A stretch of 64,000 bases of DNA, taken from the NCBI RefSeq assembly GCF_030813915.1, contig NZ_JAUSUJ010000010.1, positions 147,991 to 211,990 on the forward strand, in the 5' to 3' direction. This DNA is from Rhodoplanes tepidamans. GTDB lineage: Bacteria; Pseudomonadota; Alphaproteobacteria; Rhizobiales; Xanthobacteraceae. The notes beneath the pieces are model-generated. The model did not search any database, was not told the DNA's origin, and saw only the letters and a list, made by a program, of their open reading frames with translations. Made by a program: the position numbers and the translations under genes. Positions 42,244 to 51,543 of this stretch are shown here, piece by piece. The first letter of the stretch is position 1. Each line of letters begins with the position of its first letter.

Positions 42244-43041
42244 ATGCGCCGCCTTTCGCCCTTCAATCTCGTCTCGCTCGCGCTCGGCCTCGCCTTCCTG
42301 TACGTGCCGATCCTGATTCTCGTCGTCTACTCGTTCAACGCCTCGCGGCTGGTCACCGTGTGGGGCGGCTTCTCGACGCGCTGGTACGTGGCGCTGATGC
42401 AGGACCGCGCCCTGCAGGAGGCGGCGCTGACCTCGCTCGGCATCGCGCTCGCCTCGGCGACGCTCGCCACCGTGCTGGGCACGCTCGCGGCGCTCGCCTT
42501 GACCCGGCTCGGCCGCTTCCGCGGCCGGCTGCCCTTCGCGGCCATGATCTACGCGCCGCTGGTGATGCCGGAGGTGATCACCGGCCTGTCGCTGCTCCTC
42601 CTGTTCGTCGCCGTCGGCTTCGAGCGCGGCGCCGCCACGGTGACGATCGCCCACACCACGCTGACCATGTGCTTCGTCGCCGTCGTCGTGCAGTCGCGCC
42701 TCGCCGGCTTCGACCGCAGCCTCGAGGAGGCGGCCCAGGATCTCGGCTGCCCGCCGCTGCGGACCTTCCTCACCGTCACGCTGCCGGTGATCGCGCCCGG
42801 CATCGCGGCGGGCTTCCTGCTCGCCTTCTCGCTGTCGCTCGACGATCTCGTGATCGCCAGCTTTACCACCGGACCGGGCGCGACGACGCTGCCGATCCGC
42901 ATCTATTCGGAGGTGCGGCTCGGGGTGAAGCCGGAGATCAACGCCGTGTGCACGATCTTCATCGCCGTCACGGCCGTGGTGGTGATCCTCGCCTCGCTGG
43001 CGACGCGGCGGGCCGAGCGGCGCGAGGCGGTGTCGTCCTGA
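42244..43041 (+). CDS. Spermidine/putrescine-type ABC permease, PotC/PotI-like
   Basis: The product is 265 aa with six helices, starting one base after the preceding stop. FLYVPILILVVYSFNASRLVTVWGGFSTRWY and SLEEAAQDLGCPPLRTFLTVTLPVIAPGIAAGFLLAFSLSLDDLVIASFTTGPGATTLPIRIYSEVRLGVKPEINA are near-textbook PotC/PotI features. Together with the two genes before it, it makes a complete importer except for a binding protein. Confidence 0.94.
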   Translation: MRRLSPFNLVSLALGLAFLYVPILILVVYSFNASRLVTVWGGFSTRWYVALMQDRALQEAALTSLGIALASATLATVLGTLAALALTRLGRFRGRLPFAAMIYAPLVMPEVITGLSLLLLFVAVGFERGAATVTIAHTTLTMCFVAVVVQSRLAGFDRSLEEAAQDLGCPPLRTFLTVTLPVIAPGIAAGFLLAFSLSLDDLVIASFTTGPGATTLPIRIYSEVRLGVKPEINAVCTIFIAVTAVVVILASLATRRAERREAVSS

Positions 43042-43092
43042 CGGGCGGCAGTCCGCCGCCCGCAGGCGCGGGCCGTGTCGTGCCCCGGGCGG

Positions 43093-44028
43093 CTACGGCC
43101 CGCCGAGCGTGACGCTCGCCTGGGCGAACACGCCGTAGCGGTCGGTCTTGTACTTGAGCAGCTGACCGAAGGCGTCCGTCGCCTCGGTCTGCTGGTGCCA
43201 CCAGCGTCCGCCGACGCCCACGTTGAGCAGCGACGTGACCTGCCAGCTCAGCACCGCCTCGGTCTGGAAGGCGTCGCCGGAGCCGTCCGCGGGGTCGGCC
43301 CCGAAGGTGAAGTAGTGGGTGTCGACGGCCGACTGCCAGACCCGGCCGTAGGCCGCCTCGGCGGTCAGCTTGACGGCCGGCGTGAACCACACGTCGACCA
43401 CGCCGCCGAGCCGCAGCGTGTGCCAGGTGTCGTCCTCGGTGATCACCATGACCGAGGTCGGCAGGACCGTGGCGCTGCACACGTTGCCGCCGCCGATCTG
43501 GCGGCAGCCATAGGCGTCGATCGTCTCGTGCCGATAGTGGTACCCGGCGAAGGCGCCGAACCGCAGCGGCAGGCTGCCGGTGGCCCGCCCGTCCCACAGC
43601 GTGAAGCCGACGTCGACGCTGGCGTAGAGGAGCTTGCCGCTCGCCTCGCTGTCGGTCTTCGAATAGGGCGTGAACAGCGGCGGGAAGTCCTCGTCGTAGA
43701 GGGTGCCGCCGCGCGGCAGGCCGCCGCCGACATAGCCCTTGAGGAACAGGCCGCCGGCATTGTCGAGGCGGAAGAAGGCCTCGCCCGAATGGGCGTCGAG
43801 CCCGTCGTAGTCGAGGCGCGAGATGCGCGTCGTGCCGGCCCCGTCGGCGAAGTAGTCGTAGGCGTTGCGGCCGGCGCTGTACCAGTAGCGCCCGCCCGCC
43901 TCGAGGCTCCAGGCCGGCGCCAGCGTCGGCCGCAGCAGCGGGGCGAACGGCGCGCCGAGATCGGCCGCGGCAACGGGCGAGGCGGCGATCAGAACGGCCG
44001 ACATCACCCCGAACAGACGCCCACGCAT
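43093..44028 (-). CDS. Outer-membrane beta-barrel protein of unknown role
   Basis: The product is 311 aa from the ATG at 44028 with GCGGAGTGGGCC before it. A signal peptide (MRGRLFGVMSAVLIAASPVAA) is followed by about ten amphipathic strands (SLEAGGRYWYSAG; GGLFLKGYVGGGLPRGGTLYDEDFPP; LRFGAFAGYHYRHETIDAYGC; TLRLGGVVDVWFTPAVKLTAEAAYGRVW) ending YGVFAQASVTLGGP. Two Cys (in AYGCRQIGGGNVC) could pair in a loop. The strand pattern is distantly like omptin-type barrels, but I cannot identify protease residues. It ends convergent with the permease gene. Confidence 0.75.
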   Translation of the reverse strand: MRGRLFGVMSAVLIAASPVAAADLGAPFAPLLRPTLAPAWSLEAGGRYWYSAGRNAYDYFADGAGTTRISRLDYDGLDAHSGEAFFRLDNAGGLFLKGYVGGGLPRGGTLYDEDFPPLFTPYSKTDSEASGKLLYASVDVGFTLWDGRATGSLPLRFGAFAGYHYRHETIDAYGCRQIGGGNVCSATVLPTSVMVITEDDTWHTLRLGGVVDVWFTPAVKLTAEAAYGRVWQSAVDTHYFTFGADPADGSGDAFQTEAVLSWQVTSLLNVGVGGRWWHQQTEATDAFGQLLKYKTDRYGVFAQASVTLGGP

Positions 44029-44147
44029 GGCCCACTCCGCGCTGCCGCCGGACGCACCGCCGGCGCCGCAAAGCATTAACCATGACGTGGTTAAGGCGAC
44101 GTAAAAGGACCCGTTCTACGCGAGGGGCCGGCCGGGTGGGCCGCCCG

Positions 44148-44459
44148 TCACTCGCTGCTCTGGCCGGGCGGGCGGAGGATCACGATCAGGGCCCAGATCG
44201 GCACGATGATCACGGCGCCGAGCAGGAGGTTGGGCAGCACCACGGCGGCGGCGCGGCGGACCGACTGTGCCACCTGCTCGGGCGAGACGCCGAGCTCGCC
44301 GATCAGCGCATCCAGCGTGATGCCGAAATGGGCCAGGATTGTGCCGACGATCAGCGAGGCGACCGCGATCTTGACCACGGTGTGCAGCACTCTCCACATC
44401 GTCCCGGGCTCCACCCCCTCGACGCCGGCACGGCCGGCCGATTCGCGGCGAGCCATCAT
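44148..44459 (-). CDS. Small membrane protein, DUF6460-like
   Basis: The product is 103 aa; the ATG at 44399 (MWRVLHTVVKI, GGAG nine bases before) would give 83 aa. Two hydrophobic helices flank a short amphipathic loop: VVKIAVASLIVGTILAHFGI and LPNLLLGAVIIVPIWALIVILRP, which matches the DUF6460 pattern of Rhizobiales membrane proteins. The function is unknown. It lies 60 bp downstream of the second AsmA gene on the same strand. Confidence 0.7.
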   Translation of the reverse strand: MMARRESAGRAGVEGVEPGTMWRVLHTVVKIAVASLIVGTILAHFGITLDALIGELGVSPEQVAQSVRRAAAVVLPNLLLGAVIIVPIWALIVILRPPGQSSE

Positions 44460-44519
44460 ACAGCAACGCCCGGCCGGGACTGGCCGGCCGCGCGAGTCGG
44501 GAGGCCGTGGGCCCGGACC

Positions 44520-46544
44520 CTACCGGGTCGGCACCTCGGCCAGCGGCGGGGCCGGCTCGGGCGGCGGGGCGGCGGTGGCCTGGTCGCCCTCCGGCGCCGT
44601 TTCGGGCACCGGCACGGGCACGCCGAGACGGCGCAGCGTGGCGGCGCCGTCGCTGCCGCCGAGCCGCTCGATCGCCGAGCGCACCGCGTCGCGGGCCCGC
44701 TTGTCGGCGGAGACCGCGTCGAGCAGCGGCGCAGCGGCGCCGGAGCGGCGGATCAGCGCCTGGGTGTCGGGCAGCATGATCGGGTCGTCCCAGGTGCCCT
44801 GGACGAAGAACGGCAGCTCGAAGGTCGGCGGCTGCTCGATCGAGGCGGCCAGCAGGGTCGCCGTGCCGGTGAGGTCGAGCTCGCGGGCCGGCACCGAGGC
44901 GGAGCCGCCGACGGCGAGCCGGACATTGCCGCCCTCGAAGCGCGCCTCGTCGGCATGGGCGGTGCCCTGGGTGATCTTGAGGACGACGGTGAGCGTCTCG
45001 AACGGCGTGCGGCCGGAGCGGAAGTCGGCGCTGCCGGCGAGCGGCCGGCGCTCCAGCCGGCGCAGCAGCTGCTCGACATTGACGCCCAGCAGGGCGCCGT
45101 TGACGGCCTTGAGCGAGACGTTGCCGTTGAGGGTGCGGGTGACGCCGAGCACGCTCGATCCGGTGCCGTCGAGGCTCACCAGCACGTTGCCCTTGCCCTC
45201 CACCCGGCGCACCCCGATCAGCTCGGCGAGGCAGGTCTCGAGATCGACGTTCTTGAGCGCCAGCTGCGAGCGCATCGCCGCCCCGTCGGCGGTCCTGTCG
45301 ACCGCCAGCGTGCCGGTGATGACGCCGTTGAACGCGTGGGTCTCGCCGACCGTGACGACCAGGCGGCCGTCGCGCAGCGTCGCCGCCGCCGCCGTGCGGC
45401 CGAACCGCGTCTGCGGCGTCAGCACCCGGGCGGCCGAGACGCGCAGGTCGAGGTCGAGATCGTCGAACCAGTCGAGGCCGATCGGCTTGCGGTTCCAGTC
45501 GCGCGAGTCGGAGGCCATCAGCCGCATCGCCGAGGCGTAGGGCGTCAGGTCGAGGGTGTCGACCGCCAGCGTCCCCTGCAGGGTGCGGCGGCCGCGCAGC
45601 CCGTAGGTGAGGACGCCCTCGGCGGCGTTGCCGTCGAGCTCGATGTTGAGGTTGGACAGGGCGACGGTGCCGCTGACCACGTTGGTCCGGGCCTTCACGG
45701 CGAAGCGGCCGAGCCCGACGCCGTAGAGCGGCCGGCCCGAGATCCAGCCCATGGCGCCGCGCAGCGAGGTCGCGTCGGCGGCCAGGGTGCCGTCGATCTT
45801 CAGGCTCGGGCGCATGCTCATGGCGCCCTCGAAGGCGACCTTGAGCGGCACCCCGCCGATGCGCAGCTTGAGGCCGGACGTGTCGCCGGCGAGCGCCGCC
45901 GGGAAGTCGCTGATCGCCAGCGACAGGTCGAGCGGCTCGTCCCGCCAGGTGACGCGGCCGGTGGCGGCGAAGCTCTTGGCGATCGACGGCCAGGCGAGCG
46001 ACAGCTCGACGCCTTCCAGCGTCTCGTCGACGGCACGGCCGGGCTCCCGCAGCACCACGGTGCCGTCGGTGATCCGGATCTCCGAGAACGACAGGGTGCG
46101 CGGCTCCACCTGCGGATCGGGCCGCATGGCGCGGGCGAGCGTGTCGACCAGCGGCGACCAGTTGGAGCGGCCCTCGGCGTCGAACGTCACGGTGATGTGG
46201 GGCCGCACCAGGGCGATGTCGGCGATCTCGATGCGGCCGGTGAGCAGCGGCAGCCAGCGCACATTGGCGACCAGCGCCTCGGCGACGAAGGGAGAGGAGT
46301 CCTCGGCATAGCCGGCGAGGGCGACGTCGCCGAGCGACACCCGCGGCGACGGGAACATCGACAGGGTCGAGGCGCCCCGCACGGTCGGCTCGAGCCCGGT
46401 GACGCTGCGCACCTCGGCCGTCACGGCATCGCGGGCGGCGTCGACCGAGACCAGATACGACGCCACCCCGAGCACCACGAGGCCCCCCACCACCACCGCG
46501 GAGACGGCGGCGGCGAGACGCTTGAAGCCGGTGGGGACGCTCAC
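44520..46544 (-). CDS. AsmA-family protein (second copy)
   Basis: The product is 674 aa from a GTG at 46544 (MSVPTGFKRLAAAVSAVVVGG). An N-terminal anchor (AAAVSAVVVGGLVVLGVASYL) precedes the AsmA body (VTAEVRSVTGLEPTVRGASTLSMFPSPRVSLGDVALAG; PLLTGRIEIADIALVRPHITVTFDAEGRSNW) and a C-terminal AsmA_2 block (GKGNVLVSLDGTGSSVLGVTRTLNGNVSLKAVNGALLGVNVEQLLRRL). It is a periplasmic inner-membrane-anchored protein thought to aid outer-membrane lipid or protein homeostasis. It shares its family with the 13383-15557 product but has no long Pro-rich tail. Confidence 0.88.
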   Translation of the reverse strand: MSVPTGFKRLAAAVSAVVVGGLVVLGVASYLVSVDAARDAVTAEVRSVTGLEPTVRGASTLSMFPSPRVSLGDVALAGYAEDSSPFVAEALVANVRWLPLLTGRIEIADIALVRPHITVTFDAEGRSNWSPLVDTLARAMRPDPQVEPRTLSFSEIRITDGTVVLREPGRAVDETLEGVELSLAWPSIAKSFAATGRVTWRDEPLDLSLAISDFPAALAGDTSGLKLRIGGVPLKVAFEGAMSMRPSLKIDGTLAADATSLRGAMGWISGRPLYGVGLGRFAVKARTNVVSGTVALSNLNIELDGNAAEGVLTYGLRGRRTLQGTLAVDTLDLTPYASAMRLMASDSRDWNRKPIGLDWFDDLDLDLRVSAARVLTPQTRFGRTAAAATLRDGRLVVTVGETHAFNGVITGTLAVDRTADGAAMRSQLALKNVDLETCLAELIGVRRVEGKGNVLVSLDGTGSSVLGVTRTLNGNVSLKAVNGALLGVNVEQLLRRLERRPLAGSADFRSGRTPFETLTVVLKITQGTAHADEARFEGGNVRLAVGGSASVPARELDLTGTATLLAASIEQPPTFELPFFVQGTWDDPIMLPDTQALIRRSGAAAPLLDAVSADKRARDAVRSAIERLGGSDGAATLRRLGVPVPVPETAPEGDQATAAPPPEPAPPLAEVPTR

Positions 46545-46698
46545 GGGACGACGGATCCGTTTTTTCGGGTTGAGCCGGGCAGACGCCGGCCGATCGGCTC
46601 CGACCCTGCGCGATCTCTGTGACCCTTTCGTGGCCGCAAGAGTCGGTCGCGGAAGGGCTTTTGGACGAGATCGCGGTCCGAGAAGGGCGCCTCGCCCG

Positions 46699-46726
46699 GC
46701 CTCTCCCCGCGTGCGGAGAGAGGTCT
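46699..46726. repeat. CCTCTCCCCGCG...GGAGAGAGG palindrome
   Basis: CCTCTCCCCGCGTGCGGAGAGAGG forms a hairpin between the second AsmA gene and the CoA-transferase genes. Related to the units at 17.9, 25.0 and 61.6 kb. Confidence 0.55.
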
Positions 46727-46760
46727 GGAGAGCGCCCCCTGGTGCCGCGGCCCGCCGCCG

Positions 46761-47414
46761 TCAGGCGGCCTTCGCCAGCGCGACCTGGAAGCTCGCCTCG
46801 GTGTTGGCCTCGATGTCGTCGAGCGTGACGCCGTCGGCGAGCTCGACCAGGGTCATGCCGCCCGGGCCGTGCTTGTCGATGGTGAACACGCCGAGATCCG
46901 TGATCACCATGTCGACCACGTTGGCGCCGGTGAGCGGCAGGTTGCAGCGGTGCAGGAGCTTCGGCCCGTCCTTGGCGACGTGCTCCATCACCACCACCAC
47001 CTTCTTGACGCCGGCGACCAGGTCCATGGCGCCGCCCATGCCCTTCACCATCTTGCCCGGGATCATCCAATTGGCGAGGTCGCCGTTCTCGGCGACCTGC
47101 ATGGCGCCCAGGATCGACAGGTCGATGTGGCCGCCGCGGATCATCCCGAAGGAGTCGGCCGAGGAGAAGTAGCTGGTCGTCGGCAGCTCCGTGATGGTCT
47201 GCTTGCCGGCGTTGATGAGGTCGGCGTCCTCGTCGCCCTCCAGCGGGAACGGGCCCATGCCGAGCATGCCGTTCTCGCTCTGCAGCACCACCTTGACGCC
47301 GTCCGGGATGTAGTTGGAGACGAGCGTCGGGATGCCGATGCCGAGATTGACGTAGAAGCCGTCCTTCAGCTCGCGGGCCGCGCGGGCGGCCATCTGGTCA
47401 CGGGTCCAGGCCAT
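46761..47414 (-). CDS. scoB: 3-oxoacid CoA-transferase, subunit B
   Basis: The product is 217 aa. The ATG at 47414 overlaps the subunit A stop (TGATG), which fixes the start. The catalytic Glu is in [15 protein letters not shown]. Other family stretches: [90 protein letters not shown]. It transfers CoA between succinyl-CoA and a 3-oxoacid such as acetoacetate; a 3-oxoadipate role (PcaJ) cannot be excluded from sequence alone. Confidence 0.95.
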   Translation of the reverse strand: MAWTRDQMAARAARELKDGFYVNLGIGIPTLVSNYIPDGVKVVLQSENGMLGMGPFPLEGDEDADLINAGKQTITELPTTSYFSSADSFGMIRGGHIDLSILGAMQVAENGDLANWMIPGKMVKGMGGAMDLVAGVKKVVVVMEHVAKDGPKLLHRCNLPLTGANVVDMVITDLGVFTIDKHGPGGMTLVELADGVTLDDIEANTEASFQVALAKAA

Positions 47415-48148
47415 CACACTTCCTCCCCGGCGCCGGCGGGCACTTCCATCTCGCCGCGCTTGCGCGTGGTCCGCTGCTCGATGTGCTTCTCCGCCTGCAC
47501 CTGCACGATCCGCTGCACGAAGATGCCGGGCGTGACGATGTGGTCGGGATCGAACGAGCCGGGCTCGACCAGGTGCTCGACCTCGGCGACCGTGATCTTC
47601 CCGGCCGTCGCCATCATCGGATTGAAGTTGCGGGCGGTCTTCCGGTAGACGAGATTGCCTTCGCTGTCGCCCATCCAGGCGTGGACGAGCGCGATGTCGG
47701 CGACGAGGCCGGTCTCCATCACGTATTTCTCGCCGCCGAACTCGCGCACCTCCTTGCCCTCGGCGATCACGGTGCCGACGCCGGTCTTGGTGTAGAAGGC
47801 CGGGATGCCGGCGCCGCCGGCCCGGATGCGCTCGGCGAGCGTGCCCTGCGGGTTGAACTCGAGCTCCAGGTCCCCGGACAGGAACTGCTGGGCGAACAGC
47901 TTGTTCTCGCCCACATAGGACGAGATCATCTTCCGGATCTGCCGGGTCTCCAGCAGGATGCCCAGCCCGATGCCGTCGACGCCGGCATTGTTGGAGATGA
48001 CGGTCAGGTTCTTGGCGCCCGAGTCGCGCACGGCCTTGATCAGGCTCTCGGGAATGCCGCAGAGGCCGAAGCCGCCCGACATGATCGTCATCCCGTCCTG
48101 GATCAGCCCCGCCAGGGCCGTGGACGGATCCTTGTAGACCTTCCTCAT
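47414..48148 (-). CDS. scoA: 3-oxoacid CoA-transferase, subunit A
   Basis: The product is 244 aa. It begins [37 protein letters not shown], the standard opening, with [74 protein letters not shown] and [27 protein letters not shown]. It forms the heterodimer with subunit B. Acetoacetate activation would feed the phasin/polyhydroxybutyrate cycle hinted at elsewhere in the window. Confidence 0.95.
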   Translation of the reverse strand: MRKVYKDPSTALAGLIQDGMTIMSGGFGLCGIPESLIKAVRDSGAKNLTVISNNAGVDGIGLGILLETRQIRKMISSYVGENKLFAQQFLSGDLELEFNPQGTLAERIRAGGAGIPAFYTKTGVGTVIAEGKEVREFGGEKYVMETGLVADIALVHAWMGDSEGNLVYRKTARNFNPMMATAGKITVAEVEHLVEPGSFDPDHIVTPGIFVQRIVQVQAEKHIEQRTTRKRGEMEVPAGAGEEV

Positions 48149-48347
48149 GATCCCACCGCCGTTTCCTTCGCGTGTCCCTGTGTTTCCGCTATGTCCCGGA
48201 TTCGCAAGTCGAATTGGTCGGGTTGCCGTACCGTCCGGCGGCGCGCCGAGTCAAGCCGCCGGCCGGGCCCGTAACGCTCGTCCGCGACGGCCGCGCGGCA
48301 TCCGCCCCGACCGTCGGTCCGTCCCATGCTGCAGGTGCGGCACGATG

Positions 48348-50045
48348 CTACGCGAGCGGCGCGTCCGGGTCGAGATCGTCGGAGAGGCGAACCATGCGGA
48401 TCACCGGGACGAGGCCGACCAGGACGATCAGCAGGGCGGCCAGCGCCCCCTCCTCGAAGCTGCCGCGGGTGGCGAACTGATAGACGTAGGTCGCCAGCGT
48501 CTCGGTGTTGAGCGGCCGCAGCAGCAGGGTGGCCGGGAGCTCCTTCAGGCAGTCGACGAAGACCAGGAGCGCGGCGCCCAGCAGCGCCGGCCGCACGAGC
48601 GGCAGGTGCACGGCGGCGACCACCCGGCGGGGCCGCGCCCCGACCGAGGCGGCGGCGTCGTCGAGGTCGACCGGCAGCCGGGCGAGCGCCGCCTGGGCGA
48701 AGCCGGTGGCGATGGCGAGGAAGCGGATCGTGTAGGCGATCGTCACGGCGGCGGCCGAGCCGGCGAGGAGCAGCCCGGCGCCGTGGCCGGTGAGGGCCCG
48801 CACCACGCTGCCGATCGCCTCGTCGACGGCGACCAGCGGTCCGAGCAGGCCGAGCGCCAGCACGGTGCCGGGCACCGCGTAGCCGAGCCCGGCGGCGCCG
48901 AGCAGCGCGCCGGCGCGGCGCCGCCGGATCAGCCGGGCCGCGAAGGCCACGCCGAAGCCGAGCGCCAGGGTGAGCACGGTGGCGCCGCCGGCCAGCATCA
49001 CGGTCGAGCCGGCGTGGCGGACGAGATCGGGATCGAATCCGACCAGCAGCCCGCGCGTGAAGACCTCGCGCAGCAGGAACACGAAGGGGACCGCGAAGCC
49101 GAGCCCGACCGGCACCAGGCAGGCGAGGAGCGCGAGCGCGCCGGCCCGGCCGGCGAGCGGGACGCGGCGGCAGGCGCGCGAGTCGGCGCTGCTCGCCGCC
49201 ACCGAGCGGCCGCGGCGGGCGTGGCGCTCCAGCGCGATCAGGGCCGCCACCGCGACCAGCATCACGCAGGCGATCTGGGCCGCGCCGGCGAGGCTGCCGC
49301 GGTTGAGCCAGGTGGTGAACACGGCGAGCGTCAGGGTGCGGACGCCGAGATACTCGGTGGCGCCGATGTCGTTGAGGGTCTCCATCAGCACCAGGGCGAG
49401 CCCGGCGGCGAGCGCCGGGCGCGCCATCGGCAGCGTGATGGCGCGGGCGATCCGGAAGCCCCCGGCTCCCAGCAGCCGTGCCGCCTCGGTGAGGGCGGCG
49501 CTGCGGGCCTGCAGCATCGCCCGCATGGCGAGATAGACGTAGGGATAGAGCACCAGGCTCATCACCACGACGGCGCCGCCGAGCGAGCGCACCTCCGGCA
49601 GCAGCGAGCCGGCCGGCACCGTGATGCCGAGCAGCCCGCGCAGCGCGCCCTGCACGGGCCCGAGCGTGTCGAGCGTGTCGGCATAGACATAGGCGACGAT
49701 GTAGGTCGGGAAGGCGAGCGGCAGCGGCAGCAGCCAGGTGACGAGACCGCGGCCGGGGAAGTCGTGCACGGCGACGAGCCAGGCGGTGCCGACGCCGATC
49801 AGCGTGGTCAGCGCCGCGACGCCGGCGAGCAGCATCAGCGTGGTGGCGACCGCGTCCGGCAGCACATAGGCGGCGAGATGCGGCCACAGCTCGGGATCGC
49901 CGCGCGATCCGATGGCGACGAGGCTCGCCACGGGCGTCAGCACCAGCGCCGCGACGGCGACCAGCAGCCCCCAGGCGAGCGGGTGGCGGGGGCGGAGGCG
50001 ACGCAGCGCGAAAGAGGCGGAGCGCCGGCCACGGCCTGCGATCAC
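48348..50045 (-). CDS. Iron(III)-type ABC transporter permease (FbpB/SfuB-like, fused double permease)
   Basis: The product is about 565 aa from a GTG at 50045, chosen because the longer open frame would cross a palindromic repeat; the exact start is uncertain. Two BPD_transp units of about six helices each are present, each with its EAA loop: LTEAARLLGAGGFRIARAITLPMARPALAAG and LDDAAASVGARPRRVVAAVHLPLVRPALLGA. TFPTYIVAYVYADTLDTLGP and GYAVPGTVLALGLLGPL are typical of the FbpB group. It is 160 bp downstream of the binding-protein gene; no ATPase gene follows in this window. Confidence 0.87.
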   Translation of the reverse strand: MIAGRGRRSASFALRRLRPRHPLAWGLLVAVAALVLTPVASLVAIGSRGDPELWPHLAAYVLPDAVATTLMLLAGVAALTTLIGVGTAWLVAVHDFPGRGLVTWLLPLPLAFPTYIVAYVYADTLDTLGPVQGALRGLLGITVPAGSLLPEVRSLGGAVVVMSLVLYPYVYLAMRAMLQARSAALTEAARLLGAGGFRIARAITLPMARPALAAGLALVLMETLNDIGATEYLGVRTLTLAVFTTWLNRGSLAGAAQIACVMLVAVAALIALERHARRGRSVAASSADSRACRRVPLAGRAGALALLACLVPVGLGFAVPFVFLLREVFTRGLLVGFDPDLVRHAGSTVMLAGGATVLTLALGFGVAFAARLIRRRRAGALLGAAGLGYAVPGTVLALGLLGPLVAVDEAIGSVVRALTGHGAGLLLAGSAAAVTIAYTIRFLAIATGFAQAALARLPVDLDDAAASVGARPRRVVAAVHLPLVRPALLGAALLVFVDCLKELPATLLLRPLNTETLATYVYQFATRGSFEEGALAALLIVLVGLVPVIRMVRLSDDLDPDAPLA

Positions 50046-50087
50046 CGGGCCGGCGGGATCGGGCCCCTCCGCCCCGATCTCTTCCCG

Positions 50088-50173
50088 GTCATGCCCGGCC
50101 TCGTGCCGGACATCCACGCTGCGGCCGAAGGCCGCGCGAAGACGCGGATGGCCGGGGCGCGCCCGGCCATGAC
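50088..50173. repeat. GTCATGCCCGGCC palindromic repeat
   Basis: GTCATGCCCGGCC and GGCCATGAC arms flank ATCCACG / CGGATGG and GCGGCCGAAGGCCGCG. It is the variant 'GTCATGCCCGG' form of the dispersed palindromes, placed between iron-binding-protein gene and permease gene. Confidence 0.7.
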
Positions 50174-50203
50174 GCGGCGAGGGAACCGTGGCGGCCGGCG
50201 TGC

Positions 50204-51244
50204 TCAGTTGTCGAAGCCCACCTTGTCGACGAGGGTCGCGGCCGCCTTCTTGTTCTCGGCGATGGTGGCGATCGGCAGCGGATCGGCGGCGAGCTCGCCG
50301 TAGCCGGAGATCACCGGATGGGCCGTGACGCCGGGGCGGATCGGGTACTCGAAGTTCATGTCGGCGTAGATCTTCTGCGCCTGCTCGCCGACCAGCCACT
50401 CGATGAGCTTGAGGCCGTTCGCCTTGTTGGGCGCGTGCTTGGCGAGGATCACGCCGGAGATGTTCATGTGGGTGCCGGCGCCCTTGAAGGTCGGCAGGAT
50501 CACCTTGGTGGCCTCGGCCCAGGCCTTCTTGTCGGGCTCGCGCTCGCTCATCAGGGCCCAGTAATACGTGTTGCCGACGCCGATGTCGCACTTGCCGGCG
50601 GCGATGTCGCGCGCCACCTCGCGGTCGCCGCCCGACGGCTTCTGGGCGAGATTGGCCTTCAGGCCCTTGAGCCACTCCTCCGCCTTCGCCTCGCCGAGAT
50701 GGGCGATCACGGCGGCGAACAGGGCGTTGTTGTAGATGTTCTGGCCGGAGCGGATGCAGACGCGCCCCTTCCACTTGGGATCGGCCAGCTCCTCGTAGGT
50801 GATCTCGTTCTGGGCGACGCGCGCCTTCGAGGCGTAGACCACACGGGCCCGCGCCGACACGGCGTACCACAGCCGGTTCGGATCCCGGTACTGGGCCGGC
50901 ACCACCTTGTCGAGCACCTCGGACGTGATCGGCTGGGCGACGCCGCGGTCGACGGCCTCCTTCAGCCGGCCGATGTCGACGGTCAGGAGCACGTCGGCCG
51001 GGCTGTTGGCGCCCTCGGTGGCGATGCGCTGCTCGAGGCCGCTGCTCGCCGAGATGGTGTTGACCTTGATGCCGGTGTCCTTGGTGAAGGCCTCGAACAG
51101 CGGCGCCACCAGCTTGGCCTCGCGATACGTGTAGACGTTGACCTCGCCGGCGGGCGTGCCCGTCTGGGCGACGGCGGCGGCGGGCGCGGCGATCGCGGCC
51201 ACGGCGGCGAGAACACAGGAACGCAGGCGCGGGCTCGTCGGCAT
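50204..51244 (-). CDS. Iron(III) ABC transporter substrate-binding protein (FbpA/AfuA-like)
   Basis: The product is 346 aa with a signal peptide (SCVLAAVAAIAAPAAAVAQ). Ferric-binding-protein features: VNVYTYREAKLVAPLFEAFTKDTGIKVNTISASSGLEQRI, the twin Tyr in CDIGVGNTYYWALM that binds Fe3+ in relatives, and PTFKGAGTHMNISGVILAKHAPNKANGLKLIEWLVGEQAQKIYADMNFEYPIRPGV. It feeds iron to the permease downstream. The matching ATPase is not in the window. Confidence 0.92.
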   Translation of the reverse strand: MPTSPRLRSCVLAAVAAIAAPAAAVAQTGTPAGEVNVYTYREAKLVAPLFEAFTKDTGIKVNTISASSGLEQRIATEGANSPADVLLTVDIGRLKEAVDRGVAQPITSEVLDKVVPAQYRDPNRLWYAVSARARVVYASKARVAQNEITYEELADPKWKGRVCIRSGQNIYNNALFAAVIAHLGEAKAEEWLKGLKANLAQKPSGGDREVARDIAAGKCDIGVGNTYYWALMSEREPDKKAWAEATKVILPTFKGAGTHMNISGVILAKHAPNKANGLKLIEWLVGEQAQKIYADMNFEYPIRPGVTAHPVISGYGELAADPLPIATIAENKKAAATLVDKVGFDN

Positions 51245-51345
51245 CGGGGGCTCCTCGGGGCAGGACAGGGTGTCGGCGAACGTGCCTGCAGAGCTAGGAG
51301 CCCGGTCACGTGTCCGTCAAGAAATTCGCTCGCGGCTGCATGTGG

Positions 51346-51369
51346 TTAGAACGGTTCCGAAACTGGAAC
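51346..51369 (-). promoter_or_regulatory. Inverted-repeat element upstream of the iron-binding protein gene
   Basis: GTTCC-GAAACT-GGAAC (51354-51369) is a perfect 5-bp inverted repeat, and an overlapping TTAGAA-CGG-TTCCGAA resembles an imperfect Irr box (TTAGAAnnTTCTAA type). It lies about 100 bp before the gene start, in a low-GC patch of the otherwise gene-free 51245-51500 stretch. Iron-responsive control is an inference. Confidence 0.4.
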
Positions 51370-51500
51370 GCTTATAACGTCGGGAGGGATTCGTCTGCCC
51401 GGGCCGCGGCCGCGATGCCGGACCCGGCGGGATAGCCTGGATGGGCGCGGCGTCAAGCCGCGCCGGCCGGACGATCCGGGCAGCTCGGCACGGTGGCTGG

Positions 51501-51541
51501 GATATCCTCGAATGCATATAATGATATCTTCAGGAGATATC
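51501..51541 (+). promoter_or_regulatory. vapBC promoter and GATATC operator
   Basis: A perfect -10 hexamer TATAAT lies at 51517-51522. GATATCT-TCAGG-AGATATC (51523-51541) is a perfect 7-bp inverted repeat that also contains the ribosome site AGGAG, and another GATATC is at 51501-51506. VapBC complexes normally repress their own promoter, so these are probably the autoregulatory sites. Confidence 0.75.
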
Positions 51542-51543
51542 CC

